Assembly: GCA_905221605.1 (NCBI GenBank)
Contig: CAJNDS010002468.1
Location: 720,001 to 784,000 of the forward strand
Reading direction: 5' to 3'
Source: Symbiodinium natans
Lineage: Eukaryota; Sar; Dinophyceae; Suessiales; Symbiodiniaceae
DNA: 64,000 nt
The notes under the pieces are model-generated. The model saw only the letters and a program-made list of their open reading frames with translations. It did not search any database and had not been told where the DNA came from. Within the stretch, counting starts at the first letter, position 1. Each line of letters begins with the position of its first letter. This document shows positions 30,166 to 42,104 of this stretch, in pieces. Position numbers and translations under genes: made by a program.

Positions 30166-30397
30166 GCTCGGGTCATATCGTGTAGCCTTGTTTCCAAGAT
30201 AGGTTGGAGATCGCAGCACTCCTGAGGCTCCACAATCCACCAAAAAGCCCCCCAAAAACAGGGCATTCGTGAACCCTAAACCTTAAACCCTAACCCTAAA
30301 CCCTAAACCCGCCAACCAACTATCCCAAAAGCCGAAACCCTGAAGGGAAGCTTTGCGGCCTAGCGTGCACCCAAGGTGAGAAAACATTTTTTTGGGG
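30166..30397. repeat. Dispersed 220-bp segment, copy 2
   Basis: Same landmarks as the segment at 28791, with substitutions and small insertions (GCTCGGGTCATATCGTGTAG ... GCGGCCTAGCGTGCACCC). Followed by a T/G run. Confidence 0.88.
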
Positions 30398-30810
30398 GGG
30401 GAGGGTTTGCAAGGCAAGCCCAGGAAGGACACAGCCTCAGCGCTTGATTGAAAGCCTGGCCGATGAGCCTGCGGAGAGTTGCTGCATGTGTTAAGTTTCA
30501 GTTCTGAGCACGCCGCTCTGAGCAAGCACAGCTGCCTTGGAAACCGGCAAGCCGAAGAAAGTGTCATTGCGTGTTTCTCCTCCACGTCGGCTAGTTACGA
30601 GGTCGCCTAGCGTAGAGCCGGGCGTAAGAGTGCTTGCCTGCAGTACCAAACAAAATGCCAGTAATGCGAAGGTCCTGGGGTAAAGTTTCCAACCAAGTTC
30701 CGTGGCCAGTTTGTCCTGAGTGCAGTGCGTGGTCTTGTGTGCAACATGCTTTCGGAGCCAGACACACGCACCATGGAAGCACGTACACAGCACGCTCATG
30801 CGGTGTTTTT

Positions 30811-30824
30811 CTCTGCGCAAGCAG
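30811..30824 (+). promoter_or_regulatory. Candidate trans-splice acceptor of gene C
   Basis: A TTTTTCTCTGCGCAAGCAG context ending at 30824, 54 bases before the ATG. Inferred spliced-leader addition site. Confidence 0.3.
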
Positions 30825-30878
30825 AAGTGGAGCAGTGTAGAGCGTAGGAGCCAAATTCTGCAAGGAGCCTCTGGCAAT

Positions 30879-33800
30879 ATGTCGGAGGAGTTGCAGACAC
30901 CCAAAAAGCAAAGTAGCCGAAATGCTCTCGATGCGGCCTGGGGCGAGCTCCCCAGCTCCACGAAAGTCAATAAGCCGAGGTCCGAAAGGGATGTGTCGGA
31001 AGCAGTTCGCAAAGCCCTCAACGATGCTTGCAGATGGGCCGGGCCCGAGGAGAGGGACTGTGCCGTGCATGAGGGCCTCACTTTGAGGCAGAGGCTCGAG
31101 CGGGACAAGCGTGCAGCTTTGAACGGTGACAAGACAAAAGTGTTCGGGAAGACATACTATTTGCAACTGCGTCAGTGGTATGGTGCAAAAAGCAATACCC
31201 GCGAACTGCTGCAGATGAAGCCCGACCACAAAATCTCGCCGGAGCTCTTCAAAGCAATCGCGCAGATGCTACGCAAGCCACCGAACCGCTCCTACATGTC
31301 CCAGTGGTCAAACTCCTGCACATCGTTGCAGGAAAATGACGTTGTCGGCATGTGCCGCGCCATGCTAGAGCTATGTCCTCAAGCTTCCGGTGAGCAGCTG
31401 CACACTGCAACAGACATCATCAAGGGCATCGCCAGAGCAGATGGTTGGTCCACCTTCCCGGACATTCACCGCGTAATGCGTGAGAAGATAGACGAGTGCC
31501 TCCTCCAGGTGGGATTTTGGCCAATGCCAGGGATTGTGTTTCGTGTAGGGGCTTGGCAAAGATGGAAGGGTCATTAAAAGAGTTGCAGCTGTGCCTTTCT
31601 CGTGACCGCGCTGCTTTTTGCTGACTGTCCGCCGCATGAAACAAAACAGGGGCGTAGATCGGCAGCAGGCAAGAAAGAGGGTGTGATGTGCGAGTGGGGG
31701 TTCGAGCGTCACGGTGAGGCTCTGGTGCCAGTCCGAAACCTGTGCTACTTGTGGTCACACTGTTGTCGTACGTCTGTGTGCTGAGATGCTGGTTGTGGGC
31801 GGGTGGGTGTCACACAATTGGGGCAGTTGGCTGCGCGGTGCAGCAACAGCTAATGCGAGTGCAAAGTGAAGACAAAAACGTAGCCGACTGTGACAGTTTT
31901 TGTGGTTGGCTTACCCTCCCTTCTCAGAGTGTACCGCCCTACTCGCCTTGACCCCTGAGCTCTACATCTCGACTTTGGGAACGGGAGTGTCGCCGACAGC
32001 CTGGCTAGAGCAGTGGAAGGCAATTTGGCCTTTGGTGCTGCCGGAAGCCGAGGTGCAAGCAGTCTTGAGCCTTTCAGAGGAGGACAGCTGGTGCAAGGCT
32101 GCAGATGAAATTGCGACCATCATCAACAGCAGCGTGCTTGGGGAGAAGATGTTTGCCATGGCTGCCCGAGAGGTCATCAGCACACAGGTTCGGGGCATCA
32201 TTGCCAAAGCTGTGGATGAGCTGTCGCAACAAAGCCACTTGGGCGAGAAGGACATCATTGCTAGCAAGAACGCTTGCAAAAGTTCCCTGGACAACCTGGC
32301 TAACATCGACATGCTTCCAGAGCGCAGGACAATCACGCTCTCGTACAGAGGCTGGGACTTCCCGTGGAAAATCCGCAGCATCGAGGAGGAGCTTGATGTG
32401 AGATTCCACGTTGCTTTGAGGGGTTGGTGGGCGGAGCTGGAGCAAATGCCGCTTCTTCCCGGAGAAGCCGAGCTTTGTGGTTCCACCAAAGGGCTAAAGG
32501 TGAAAGGCTTTGAACGCACCCTGACCAAGTCCGCAGAGCAGGCTCGGAAGTACATCAGCACCGTGATCAAGATGCAGGAATGCGTTGACGGGGATGCTGT
32601 GGAGGTGCGGGTGTAAGTGTAAAGGCATGTGGCGTGTACCTGTTCCAAGAAACAGTCCTGCGCCGTGCTCGGAGCCCGAACAACACCGGGTAAAATAACA
32701 CCAAACCTGAGAAGTTCATTTTTCAGGCCTCGCCTTGCCACGTCGACGCTAAACCAGCCAGCTTCTCCGTAACTGAATGGCACTGTTTTCATCTCCCTGT
32801 TGACGCGCTTGTCTCCCGTACGGAAGCCAATGCTTCCGTACAAAACTGGCTTTTGTTTTCGCCAAGCACAATGAACTAGTACCTTACACTTGTCTCAAAC
32901 CAAGCCAAGCTCTCCAGAAGAAAATTGGCCCCATTGTTTTGTCGAAGCCTTTTTGATTCACACGTTTTCCCAGACCGAAGCAACATCTCCGCAAGCAAAA
33001 TAGTTTGTTTTGTGTTTGTTTGCGACGGACGGTTGCCCTACACTTGTCCAAACCAAGCCATCTTCTCCGTAACCAAATGGCTCCTTTATTTGGTCGAGGC
33101 CTGGTCAATCTACCAATCTTCCGAAACGAAGCCAACCTCTCCGTAGCAGAATGGCGGGTTTTGTTCTGGATTCAAACCGTTTGGTTGACCTACATTTTCC
33201 TACACCGCGCCAAGTTCTCCGTAGCGAAACAGCTCGTTGATACGCTGGGTCGGCGTGCGAGCCTTTCCCAAAGTCACCCAACTTGGCCCTGGCGAAACAT
33301 TGTTCTGAGTGTTAGTATGACGGGTAACTAGACATTTGTGCGTTCATGGCTAGGTGCCAGCCTTGCAGAAGCGGAGTTGTCACTGATATCCATGTGTGCT
33401 AACCAAGCTTTTGCATTCGGCTGCATGAAAGGGCCCCCCGTGAAACAGCGGATCGTTGTAAGTGTGGATAGGCACGTTGACTCAACTGTCGGACAGGCTG
33501 CCTTGCAAGCCCAGAAGAACAAGTTGGCCCATTTGGACCGCATGTCCTTTGTAGACATTCAGTACATGGCCCACGCTCGGGGTGATGCAGGGCGAAAGCG
33601 CTTGGAGGAGGCCTTCATGAACGAATGCCTGTGCACATCCGTGAAGCACATCACCGTCGATGAGGCCTTGCAGAAGGCAACGAAGCTAATCGAGGGTGAC
33701 CTCTACAAGTTCGTTGGAGGGGCAGCCCAGGGTGTCATCAATGCCGCGCATAATTTGCTTGTACAGATCCAAGGCGGCCGAGCACCTGCAGTGGTTCCTG

Positions 33801-34183
33801 AACCGACTCCCTTCTTAGCAAGTGTGTGGGCAAAGCTGCCTGCGTTTTACAGAACAAAGATGCAACAGACATCAGATGCTTCAAATAGCAACGATGGCTA
33901 TTTGGTAGGCACGGCCGCTCTGCAGGCCCATTTTGAGGCCATGAAGTCGGCAGGGGTTGACTCTGTGCAGTTGGCGGACTTTGTGCCACTTGAAGTGTAT
34001 GCTCCATTCTTGGATGTGTCTTTGGTCCGTGAACTTAGCGCTATGAAAGCATCGGTGTTGAAGGGCGCTCGCAAGAAAGCTGGCTCAGCAAAGCTGAAAG
34101 CCGAGCCGAAGCACAAACGAAAAGCTAAAGATGCAGAACTCGATGCTGACGCTGCAGCTGCAGCCCTGTTGGGCTTGAGCTGA
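30879..34183 (+). CDS. Gene C: three-exon gene, 711-aa protein of unknown function
   Basis: Proposed exons 30879-31508, 31930-32612 and 33361-34183. Lengths 630, 683 and 823 sum to 2,136 nt, exactly 712 codons with the TGA. Intron 1 (421 bp) is CTCCAG|GTGGGA to TTCTCAGAG|TGT, phase 0; splicing at the CAG two bases earlier would break the frame. Intron 2 (748 bp) is GGGT|GTAAGT to GTGCCAG|C, phase 2. Start ATG gives MSEELQTPKKQSSRNALDAA; an upstream extension of the frame lies beyond the candidate leader acceptor. Seen: a charged N-terminus, a helical middle (ECLCTSVKHITVDEALQKAT and a G-G-A-A-Q-G-V motif in exon 3), and a Lys-rich C-terminus (KAEPKHKRKAKDAE) that could be a nuclear signal, ending ADAAAAALLGLS. 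No family recognised. No telomeric repeat in or near the introns. Confidence 0.8.
32735..33310 (+). repeat. Degenerate 74/78-bp tandem repeat filling intron 2 of gene C
   Basis: A core like CCAAGCCANCTTCTCCGTA followed by a short AAATGGC-like string recurs with cores near 32764, 32834, 32912, 32986, 33064, 33138 and 33216, and an eroded eighth near 33290. Spacing alternates close to 74 and 78, and alternate copies are more alike (CTACACTTGTCC versus TTTTCCCAGACC), so the true unit is a dimer of about 152 bp. Confidence 0.85.
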
Positions 34184-34770
34184 GCTTAATGCCACAGAGC
34201 CACCTGGGGAGCGGAGGCTGAATGGAAAAGGTGGTCTTCTTGCCGGCAAGCTTGCCAAGCATATGCTGTGAATCTTAGTCTGACCAACATTTTTGCGCTG
34301 TCTTCATTCTGCGCGAAACCTTCCGTGAGGGACTTGCGCGTAGCAATGCGCGTCTTTTGGCACGCGTTCCCTGAAAGCCAGACTGTAGCAGACCGCCCTC
34401 AGTTACAAAGCTCACACGTGCAACCAACTGACAGTGCTTCCCAATCTAGGGCCCAAACACAAAGACGTGCGGGGATTCAGTTGTTCTTGAGACATGCCTC
34501 CTAAGAACAGTACTCCCGAAAAGATACCAGAAACACTTGTAAGTCAGTTTGTGTACTCAGCTCACAAAACGGCCCGTCCTCATGTTACCAATGATCAAAC
34601 TTACAGGCCCAGATTCTTGGTCCCAGGCCCAGGGTTGGTGTCTTGCCCACATCAAAGGGAGTTTCAGAACAACGTGCCAGTAGCAGCCTGAAACCAACAT
34701 CAAAAAAAATCGGCGAAAATCATCCCCAAGCCTCTAGCCCCAACTATTGCGGAACCCTGCCTTCCTTATT
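34184..34770 (+). other. Stretch after gene C
   Basis: Non-repeated DNA, with no recognised gene. A 65-codon frame starting at ATG (34494; MPPKNSTPEKIPETLVSQFV) has no known relatives to me. A G-run lies at 34772. Confidence 0.4.
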
Positions 34771-34779
34771 GTGGGGGGG

Positions 34780-35210
34780 GGGGGCAATTAAACAGGTGCT
34801 CGGATTACGTATTTTTGAATCTACATTTACGCCGACACTTACATATTCTCTCGATACCCTGCCCCTCACACGGCACCAACTTGATAGGATAGATGCTTAT
34901 TTCATTAGATTCCTCAGAAGGGTAGTCCGTTCAAAAGCTTCATTCTATTCCCAAAACCCTAACACAGAAGTCCTGAACAAAGCCGGCAACCCAAACTTCC
35001 CTTGAGCTACCCTCCTTAAAGCACAACACTGAATCAGGTATTCTGCATGCCCAGAGCAGAGCCTATATGCATAGCGTAGTCTTCACAGCTGCCTAGAAGG
35101 AGCGTATTTTAGCACAAGGTAGACGACGCGGAATGCAAATACCGTATTGGCTAGAAGTCACTACAAAAAGGTTGTACCCGCAGTATTGGGATCCTGACCA
35201 CCTGACCACA
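34780..35210 (+). pseudogene. Relic of a non-LTR retrotransposon reverse transcriptase
   Basis: Frame +1 reads LGLRIFESTFTPTLTYSLDT then LPLTRHQLDRIDAYFIRFLR and RVVRSKASFY, with NKAGNP soon after. The pattern F-x-S-x-x-x-P-x-L-x-Y-x-x-(D/E)-T-x-x-L-T, then L-D-x-x-x-x-x-x-x-R-x-L-R-R, is the thumb region of LINE reverse transcriptases. Past a stop and frame changes, RRRGMQIPYWLEV near 35125 resembles the R-R-x-G-x-P-x-x-x-W-L tail of such proteins. Only the 3' end is present; it is broken and not functional. Confidence 0.6.
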
Positions 35211-35447
35211 CCGGACCTGTACAGTTAGGACCTTGGTACTTTTTATGGGTTTAGGATTTAGGATTTGGGGCGGGTATCCCAGGTTTTTTATCAGTCTGAT
35301 CGCGAAGTTCCCTTCTCGGAAAGTCTCCTTCCTGAACCCTCAAGCCCCTTGAACCTCAAATCCAGGTCTTTTGGCTCTAATGAAACCCATGAAGCCTGAA
35401 GCCCTCAATAGCTTCCCCAGAAGCCCTAAAACAAAAGCCCAAAAGCC

Positions 35448-35555
35448 CTAAACCCTAAACCCCAAACCCCAAACCCCCAAACCCCAAACCCCAAACCCCA
35501 AACCCCAAACCCCAAACCCCAAACCCCAAACCCCAAACCCCAAACCCCAAACCCA
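35448..35555 (-). repeat. Variant array, CCCCAAA x~14
   Basis: Almost uniform CCCCAAA (TTTGGGG) units after two CCCTAAA units. Confidence 0.94.
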
Positions 35556-35679
35556 AGCTAAACACGTGAGGGGGACAGAACGCTTGGAAGGATCTCGCGC
35601 GGCAAAACCATCATTGCCACCTTATCCCGCTCCTGGATACCTTCGCAACCTGAGAGGGCGCGACGCGAGTCTGGGTGCA

Positions 35680-35774
35680 GGGTTTAGGGTTTAGGGTTTA
35701 GGGTTTAGGGTTTAGGGTTTAGGGTTTAGGGTTTAGGGTTTAGGGTTTAGGGTTTAGGGTTTAGGGTTTAGGGC
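35680..35774 (+). repeat. Telomere-like array, TTTAGGG x13
   Basis: Thirteen perfect TTTAGGG units. With the CCCCAAA array upstream it brackets a 120-bp island. Confidence 0.95.
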
Positions 35775-36596
35775 TTTGGCTGCTGCACCGAATGGTGCCT
35801 GTACAGCCCTGTAACGTTGAACGAATGCTCATGATGTGCCTGCCTGGTCGGCATCTCATTGGCTTATATAGCCAAGAACGAGGTTCGGACAAGAAGGATT
35901 ATAACAGTTTGGGATATATAAGAGGGGGGAACCCTAGACCCTGAGCCCTAAACCCTAAACCGGCGGTCCCACATTTTGGGAACATCCATAGATCCCAAAA
36001 GTCTCTTTTTCGTCCAAGCCCGGGCAAACCCGCCCTAACCCCGAAATCCTGTAAAGCACCCTTTAGTAAGAACCTACGAACAAAGCAGGTCTCGGGTTCT
36101 TCTGGCCTAAATTGCTATTGTAGGTTACCTGAGAAATCCGAGAATAGGCTGAGCATGTATGTTGGGGATGGACTGGCCTTCCCTAAAATCCTAAACTCTA
36201 AACCCTCGGTTGAAGATGTCGTGAATCTAGGACCGTTTTGGGGTGTAGAGTTGGGGTGTGTAGGGTTATGGATTTAGGTTGGGGTTAAAAGTGTACAGCC
36301 TCAACAGCCTTTTGAAGGCTCTAATCCGGCAACCAAACCCTGAAGCCTAAATGCGGGTCGGAATGATTGCTAATAGTATTCACTCATGACCTGTACATAT
36401 TATGCTAGAATAAACCCCCCTCCAAAAAACTCAAAACAACTATTCGAATTAGATTGGCCCCTATAGCACGCTGAAGCAGGAAACCTACACATTTGCAGGG
36501 TTTCGGGGTCAAGGTTTCTTGATTGGCTGCATCAGAGCACGTTTGCTTTCGGCTGCTGACTTTTCCCAACGTGGAAAGTTGGAAGGTCCTGCTTAG

Positions 36597-36702
36597 AGGC
36601 TCTTTTGACTTAGTAAGTCTACCTAGTACCCCCTTGATTCCCTTTTATGATCATCCAAACCCGCCTTACCAGCCCTCCTTACCAAGTCAGAAGGGATCCC
36701 AA
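36597..36702. mobile_element. Inverted-repeat element, CTTACCAAGTCAGAAGGG family
   Basis: Left CTCTTTTGACTTAGTAAG and right CTTACCAAGTCAGAAGGGAT are complementary apart from a few bases. Relatives at 51.64 and 52.75 kb share CTTACCAAGTC and GGGATTCCAAGTAG. Confidence 0.5.
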
Positions 36703-37965
36703 GCACACCGGACCCAAACGACTGCAACCATGCGTTAAAACGCGATCCCCCAGCTGGCTTACATTAGGGTTTAGGGACAGGTCAAGGCATCTAGGTTTCA
36801 TTTAAGCCTCTGCTTGGTGTAGGGTTTCTTAGGGGTTGGGGTTTGGGGTTTGTTTCTCCATCTACTGGACTGGGCTGTATCGGGTGACTCTCGTACCTTA
36901 CACCGGGGTCACAAACCCAAACAGAAGATAGCTAGTATAGGGGCCTGAATAATTCGAGTAGGGTTTTGGGGGTTATTGTAGTATAATTACAAAGGGACCA
37001 TGAGGGAATATTATTTGTAATTATTCCGACTCTGTTAAGTAACCCTAAACCCTAAACCCTAAACCCTAAACCTTAAACCCTAAACCTAAACCCTAAACCC
37101 TAAACCCCCAGAAAGGGCACCCTTACTCCTCCTATAGTGCTCTGGAGCCGTGAAGTGCAGCAGGACAGGTCTTTGCACAGGTCTCGGGGTTTAGGGTTGA
37201 GCTTGGTAGCTCAGTAGCACCTGTTTGCCCTTTCTGTTGACCAACCCCCCCTAAACCCTAAACCCTAAACCCTAAACCCTAAACCCTAAACCCTTGCTAT
37301 GGTATGGTTGCCTGGCGACCAAGCTTCGGGTCCCGTGTTCAGGGTTCCGGGCTGAGGCTGTTTCAGCGTCCCTGACAATTTAGGGTTTAGGGTTTAGGGT
37401 TTAGGGTTTAGGGTTTAATTAGGGTTTAGGGTTTAGGGCTTAGGGTATAATGCAGGGCCGATCGGTTGTTCAGGTTTTAGAGTACGGTTTCAGTCGAGGG
37501 CCGTGTCATCCTGCCTCAGCCAGAATTCCTCCCTCATCCCCTTCCCTTTCTCCGAAAACCCTAAACCCTAAGGCCTGAAACTTTACGGTCTTGGGAGGGG
37601 GGAGGGGGGGAGGGGAGTTCGTTTTTTCTTGCTGGTTACGTATCAACGATAAGTCTCTGGTTCCCCAGGGTGTAGCGTTTAGGGAAGTTAGGGGTTTAGG
37701 GCTTAGGGTTTAGGGTTTAGGGTTTAGGGTTTAGGGTTAGAGCGTAACCAACAACACCTGGCCCCCTGTGTTTTTGACTCGGGGATCATTGCGGTTTAGC
37801 TGCATTACATGTTCAGTTATCAGGTCCTTGAGGGTTCAGGGTCTAGGGCCTAGGGTCTTGGAAAGATCCGTTGTGAGGTGGAGTTTGCGATAGATCTTGA
37901 ATGCTTCACCCGTAGACCCTAAACCCTAAACCTTAAGCCCTAAAGTCTAAACCCTCAGTAGACCC

Positions 37966-38032
37966 TCAACCCTAAACCCTAAACCCTAAACCCTAAACCC
38001 TAAACCCTAAACCCTAAACCCTAAACCCTAAT
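37966..38032 (-). repeat. Telomere-like array, CCCTAAA x9
   Basis: Nine CCCTAAA units. Confidence 0.94.
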
Positions 38033-38979
38033 CCAAAACCCGAAGCCCAAACCCGACAGGATGAACTGTCCTGGCCTGTTCAGGCTTCTCCTGGCCAGGT
38101 GCTCCTACGTCCTGGTCCCGGATCTTCAGGGCTTCGGGCTGTAGGGCCGTAGGCCATAACCCTAAACCCTAAACCCTAAACCCTAAACCCTAAACCCTAA
38201 ACCCTAAACCCTAGGTTTTAGGGCTTCTGGGGTTTTAGGGCTTTTGGCTTACGATTGGCCAGGGGCCGGCGATACGCAAGGCCCCTGTACATCACTGTGG
38301 GCTTGGTATCAGCCCACCCTCCCAGAATCCCTTTTGGTTTAGGGTTTAGGGCTTAGGGCTTAGGGTGTAGGGTTTAGGGTTTAGGGTTTAGGGTTTAGGG
38401 TTTAGGGCCCCTTTTCGTTTGAATTTTACATGCATGTTCTTACTTGACTCGGCATTATGTACACGCGGGCTTTCAAACACTTCTTCCGTGATTGAGGAAA
38501 AAGTGGCCGGTTTCAGAAATCCCTAAACCCTAAACCCTAAACCCTAAACCCTAAACCCTAAACCCTTTGTGCACAGATGTTGATGGCAGAAAGGACAGCA
38601 TGATTGTCCAGGTTTTGGGGACTGGCAGGGGTCCTGAGCAGGGCTGGTGCAAGGAGCTCCCCTAAACCCTAAACCCTAAGCCCTAAGCCCTAAACCCTAA
38701 ACCCTAAACCCTATAAAACCCTATAAAACCCTATAAAACCCTACAACCTCAACACCCTCGGATGCCCTTCAGTAGTGCCTGGACATCCCAGTTTCCCGCT
38801 TAAGTTGCCCTAAACCCTAAACCCTAAACCCTAAACCCTAAACCCTAAACCCTAAACCCTAATCCACAATCGAAGGCCCTAAACCCTAAATTTAGGGCTT
38901 CGGGTGGTTTACCCAAGAACAAACCGAGAATATTTGGAAACTACCAAAGGGCTGAGCGTGTGCCGCTGCCATACCGCAG

Positions 38980-39192
38980 GCCTAAACCCCAAACCCCAAT
39001 CCCTAAACCCCAAACCCTAAACCCCAATCCCTAAACCCTAAACCCCAATCCCTAAACCCTAAACCCCAATCCTTAAACCCTAAACCCCAATCCCTAAACC
39101 CTAACCCTAAACCCTAAACCCTAAACTCCAATCCCTAAACCCTAAACCCTAAACCCTAAACCCTAAACCCTAAACCCTAAACCCTAAACCCT
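38980..39192 (-). repeat. Compound array, CCCCAATCCCTAAA with CCCTAAA
   Basis: A 21-base period (CCCCAATCCCTAAACCCTAA) repeats about five times before perfect CCCTAAA units take over, a higher-order telomere-like repeat. Confidence 0.9.
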
Positions 39193-39205
39193 CTGCCGGG
39201 TCCAG

Positions 39206-39251
39206 GTGCAGCAGTGCCGGTGGAAGCCAGGCTCGGATCCCTGCAGCCCAT
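39206..39251 (+). CDS. Candidate exon, cysteine-rich
   Basis: CGGGTCCAG|GTGCAG to CCCAT|GTAACT. It reads VQQCRWKPGSDPCSP then C. CCCTAAA copies precede it and a GTAGGGTTTAGGG array follows. The Cys/Trp content suggests an extracellular module, but no family is recognised. Confidence 0.35.
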
Positions 39252-39265
39252 GTAACTCCTAGGTA

Positions 39266-39448
39266 GGGTTTAGGGTTTAGGGTTTAGGGTTTAGGGTTTA
39301 GGGTTTAGGGTTTAGGGTTTAGGGCTTAGGGCTTAGGGCTTAGGGTTTAGGGTTTAGGGTTTACGGTTTAGGGTTTAGGGGTTAGGGTTGAGGGTTGAGT
39401 GTTTAGGGTTTAGGGGTTTAGGGGTTTAGGGTTTAGGGTTGAGGGTTT
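39266..39448 (+). repeat. Telomere-like array, TTTAGGG with CTTAGGG and TTGAGGG
   Basis: About 25 units. Three adjacent CTTAGGG units show local spread of one variant. Confidence 0.92.
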
Positions 39449-41110
39449 AGGGCTTAGCTTAAAGGGAACCCTTCTTAACCCTCTTCTGGCGCTCTTAAAG
39501 AGGGACCTTATTCAGAGGGTCTATATCCCCAAGGGTCCCCCTAATCCTATACCCTAGTGTAGAACACGGAATCAGCCTTGACCTTTCCCAGAGTCCAAAC
39601 AATAGGTTATAGAGTTTAGGTTTAGGCTCGGGGGGAAAGTCGGAAAGAAAAAAACATGGGCACAGCTCCCTGTCTATGTGGGGTACATAGGTTTGCTCTG
39701 GCTGGTGGTTTGCCACCCTGTGCTAGAAAATTAATTCTGGGGCACGATTTTGTTGTTTAAGGGGTCTGTGACTATCCCCCAAATCAGGGATCCCACAATA
39801 TGAATCCCCTAATATACCTCAAGCACTTGCGAGACGCCAAAGCCCTCAACCCTTAAAGCCTTACAAAGCCAAGAAACCGAACCCTTACCCCCCCAAACCC
39901 CAAATTCGCCAAAGCCCCAAACCCTATAAACCCCGAACCCTAAACCCCAAACCCTAAACCCCAAATCCTAAACCCTGAACCCCAAACCCCAATCCCGTAG
40001 CCGATGCCAGGTCGGCGTGCCGGCGACCGTGGTCTGCGTTCAAGCAGAAGGCTGGGGAGAATGTGTAGGGTTTAGGGGTTTAGGGGTTTAGGGGTTTAGG
40101 GTTTAGGGTTTTGGGGGTTTAGGGTTTAGGGGTTTAGGGTTTAGGGTTTGGGGTTTCGAGTTTAGAGTTTAGTGTTTAGGGTTTGGGGTTTACTGTTTAG
40201 GGTTTGGGGTTTGGGGCTTGGGGTCTGGGATTTTTTTTGGGTTTTGATTGAGGTTTAGGTGGTATAAAGGGGTTTAGGGTTTAGGGGAAATCGGGGTCCT
40301 GAATTCAGGGATAGGAGTCCTAAACCCGACCACTAAGTGCTGAGTCCTAGCCCGAAGGCCAAAACCCAACCCTAAACCCTAGAGTCTAAACCCTAAACCC
40401 CAAACCCCAAACCCTAAACCCTAAACCCGAAACCCTACAGCACCGATGTGCCTATGGATAGAGCGAAGGTGTCGGAGGAAGGCGCTTGGCACCTGCACCC
40501 CCTAAACCCTAAACCCTAAACCCTAAACCCTAAACCCTAAACCCCAAAACCCTAAACCCTAAACCCTAAACCCTAAACCCTAAACTGAGGGGACTCAGGT
40601 GTGGCAGAGTTTAGGGGCTCAGGGGTTTAGGGTTTTTAGGGGTTTAGGGTTTAGGGTTTAGGGTTTAGGGTTTAGCTAAGCCCTAAACCCTAAACCTTAA
40701 ACCTTTAGGGTTGTATTCAATGCAACTCCAAACTCTAATTGCCCTATGCCCACAAAAGTCCCTGAACATGTAAAGCTTGGCAGCACTAGGGTTGTTGAAG
40801 GGTTTAGGGTATAGGGTTTAAGGTTTAGGGTTTAGGGTTTAGTTGAGGGTTTTTGAGGCTATGAGGTTCGGGTTGAGGGTGTGCAGGGTTTCGGGTTTAG
40901 GGTTTGGAGTTTGGAGTTCAGGATTTAGGGTTCCAGAAGGCAAGTGCTTGTCCCTAAACCCTAAACCCTAAACCGCAAACCCAGAAGCTGTCACGATGGA
41001 AGGTGGTTTACCTCTACTCGCCGTTGGTCACGGAGGCAGGAAGACTTCCTAAACCCTGAACCCTAAACCCTAAAGCCTATCCTTGATACATGCCTAAGAT
41101 ATCCTTGGCC

Positions 41111-41220
41111 CTAAAGGTTCATGTAACATGTACCTCATTATCCTAGACTTGGGCCCCAAAGTCCCTGTGTGGCAAGTACTTTTAAGGCCTAAGTATTCCC
41201 TGTTTAGGTACATGGGCCCT
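41111..41220. mobile_element. Inverted-repeat element, GGTCCATGTACC family
   Basis: GGTTCATGTA ... GACTTGGGCCC ... GGCCTAAGTATTCCC ... TAGGTACATGGGCCC; about 110 bp with complementary ends. Confidence 0.6.
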
Positions 41221-42104
41221 GAACCCCAAAACCCCGCACAGTGCCCGAAGGGTTTATAGGGCTTTTACTGGGTGGGTGACGTCATGGTGATTATTCAGGA
41301 GGGCAGCTCCAGTTGTAGCGAAAACCTTAAACCCTAAGCCCTAAACCCTAAACTTTTGTTGGGGTTTCTGTCGATCCTCCCCAATGCACACTGAAACCTT
41401 TCTCGTTGTTGGGGTTCAGAGCTTCGTTTCAAACCCTGAGCCCCTAGACCCTAGCCTTGACCCTAAACCCTTATTGAACCCTAAACGGTTAGGGTTTAGG
41501 GCTTCGGGTTTAGGGCTTAGGGCAACCCTATACGGCTCCAAGGACTCTTGTGCTAAGGTTCCGGGCTTGAAGGCCTTATCATGCCATTTTTGGCCCTAAC
41601 CCTAAGGCTCCAAATACAAAGTAGGTATTACTTATAGACCTTATAGACTTTAGACCTCAAGGTGGGTAGTATTTGCATACTTGGAGCCCTAGGGTACTAG
41701 ATCCCCCTTGTTAAGTATTTTTTGTTATATAAAACCCAAGAGGATATTAAACACATTGTTTTTATAAAGGTTCTAAGGGTTTAGGGTTAAGGTGTTAGGA
41801 TTTAGGGTTTAGGGTAAACCCTTTCCGAGAACTTCTTGTCTCCAGGGACCTGCCAGCCGCCGCTGCCACGCACTCAGTGCAGTTTAGGCTGGTGGCAGGA
41901 GCATGCCGCAGGCCCGGGTTTAGGGTTTCGGGTTTAGGGTTTAGGGTTTCGGGTATGGGGTTTAAGGGTTTGGCATCTTTGGATGTTGGTGTAGGGCTCG
42001 AGCTTGAAGGTCTAAAGGGCTTGGAATGTGTGGTGCCCAGCCCCGAAGCCCTAAACCCTAAACCTATAGGCCTAAACCATATAGACGTAAGGCCGTAAGG
42101 TACT

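Larger units (their letters stand above)
35215..39205 (+). other. Telomere-repeat-rich stretch without an assigned gene
   Basis: Arrays in both orientations separated by GC-rich islands, often in the same [CCCTAAA]-island-[TTTAGGG] order as gene A. Open islands near 35580-35670 and 37305-37370 (MVWLPGDQASGPVF) could be exons, but none is recognised. A degenerate end of the 13.6-kb element lies near 37868. Confidence 0.4.

Noticed and set aside
31371-32843. Minus-strand frames of 112-293 codons over gene C
   Set aside because: Shadows of exons that join in frame on the + strand; the longest crosses a clear intron boundary.
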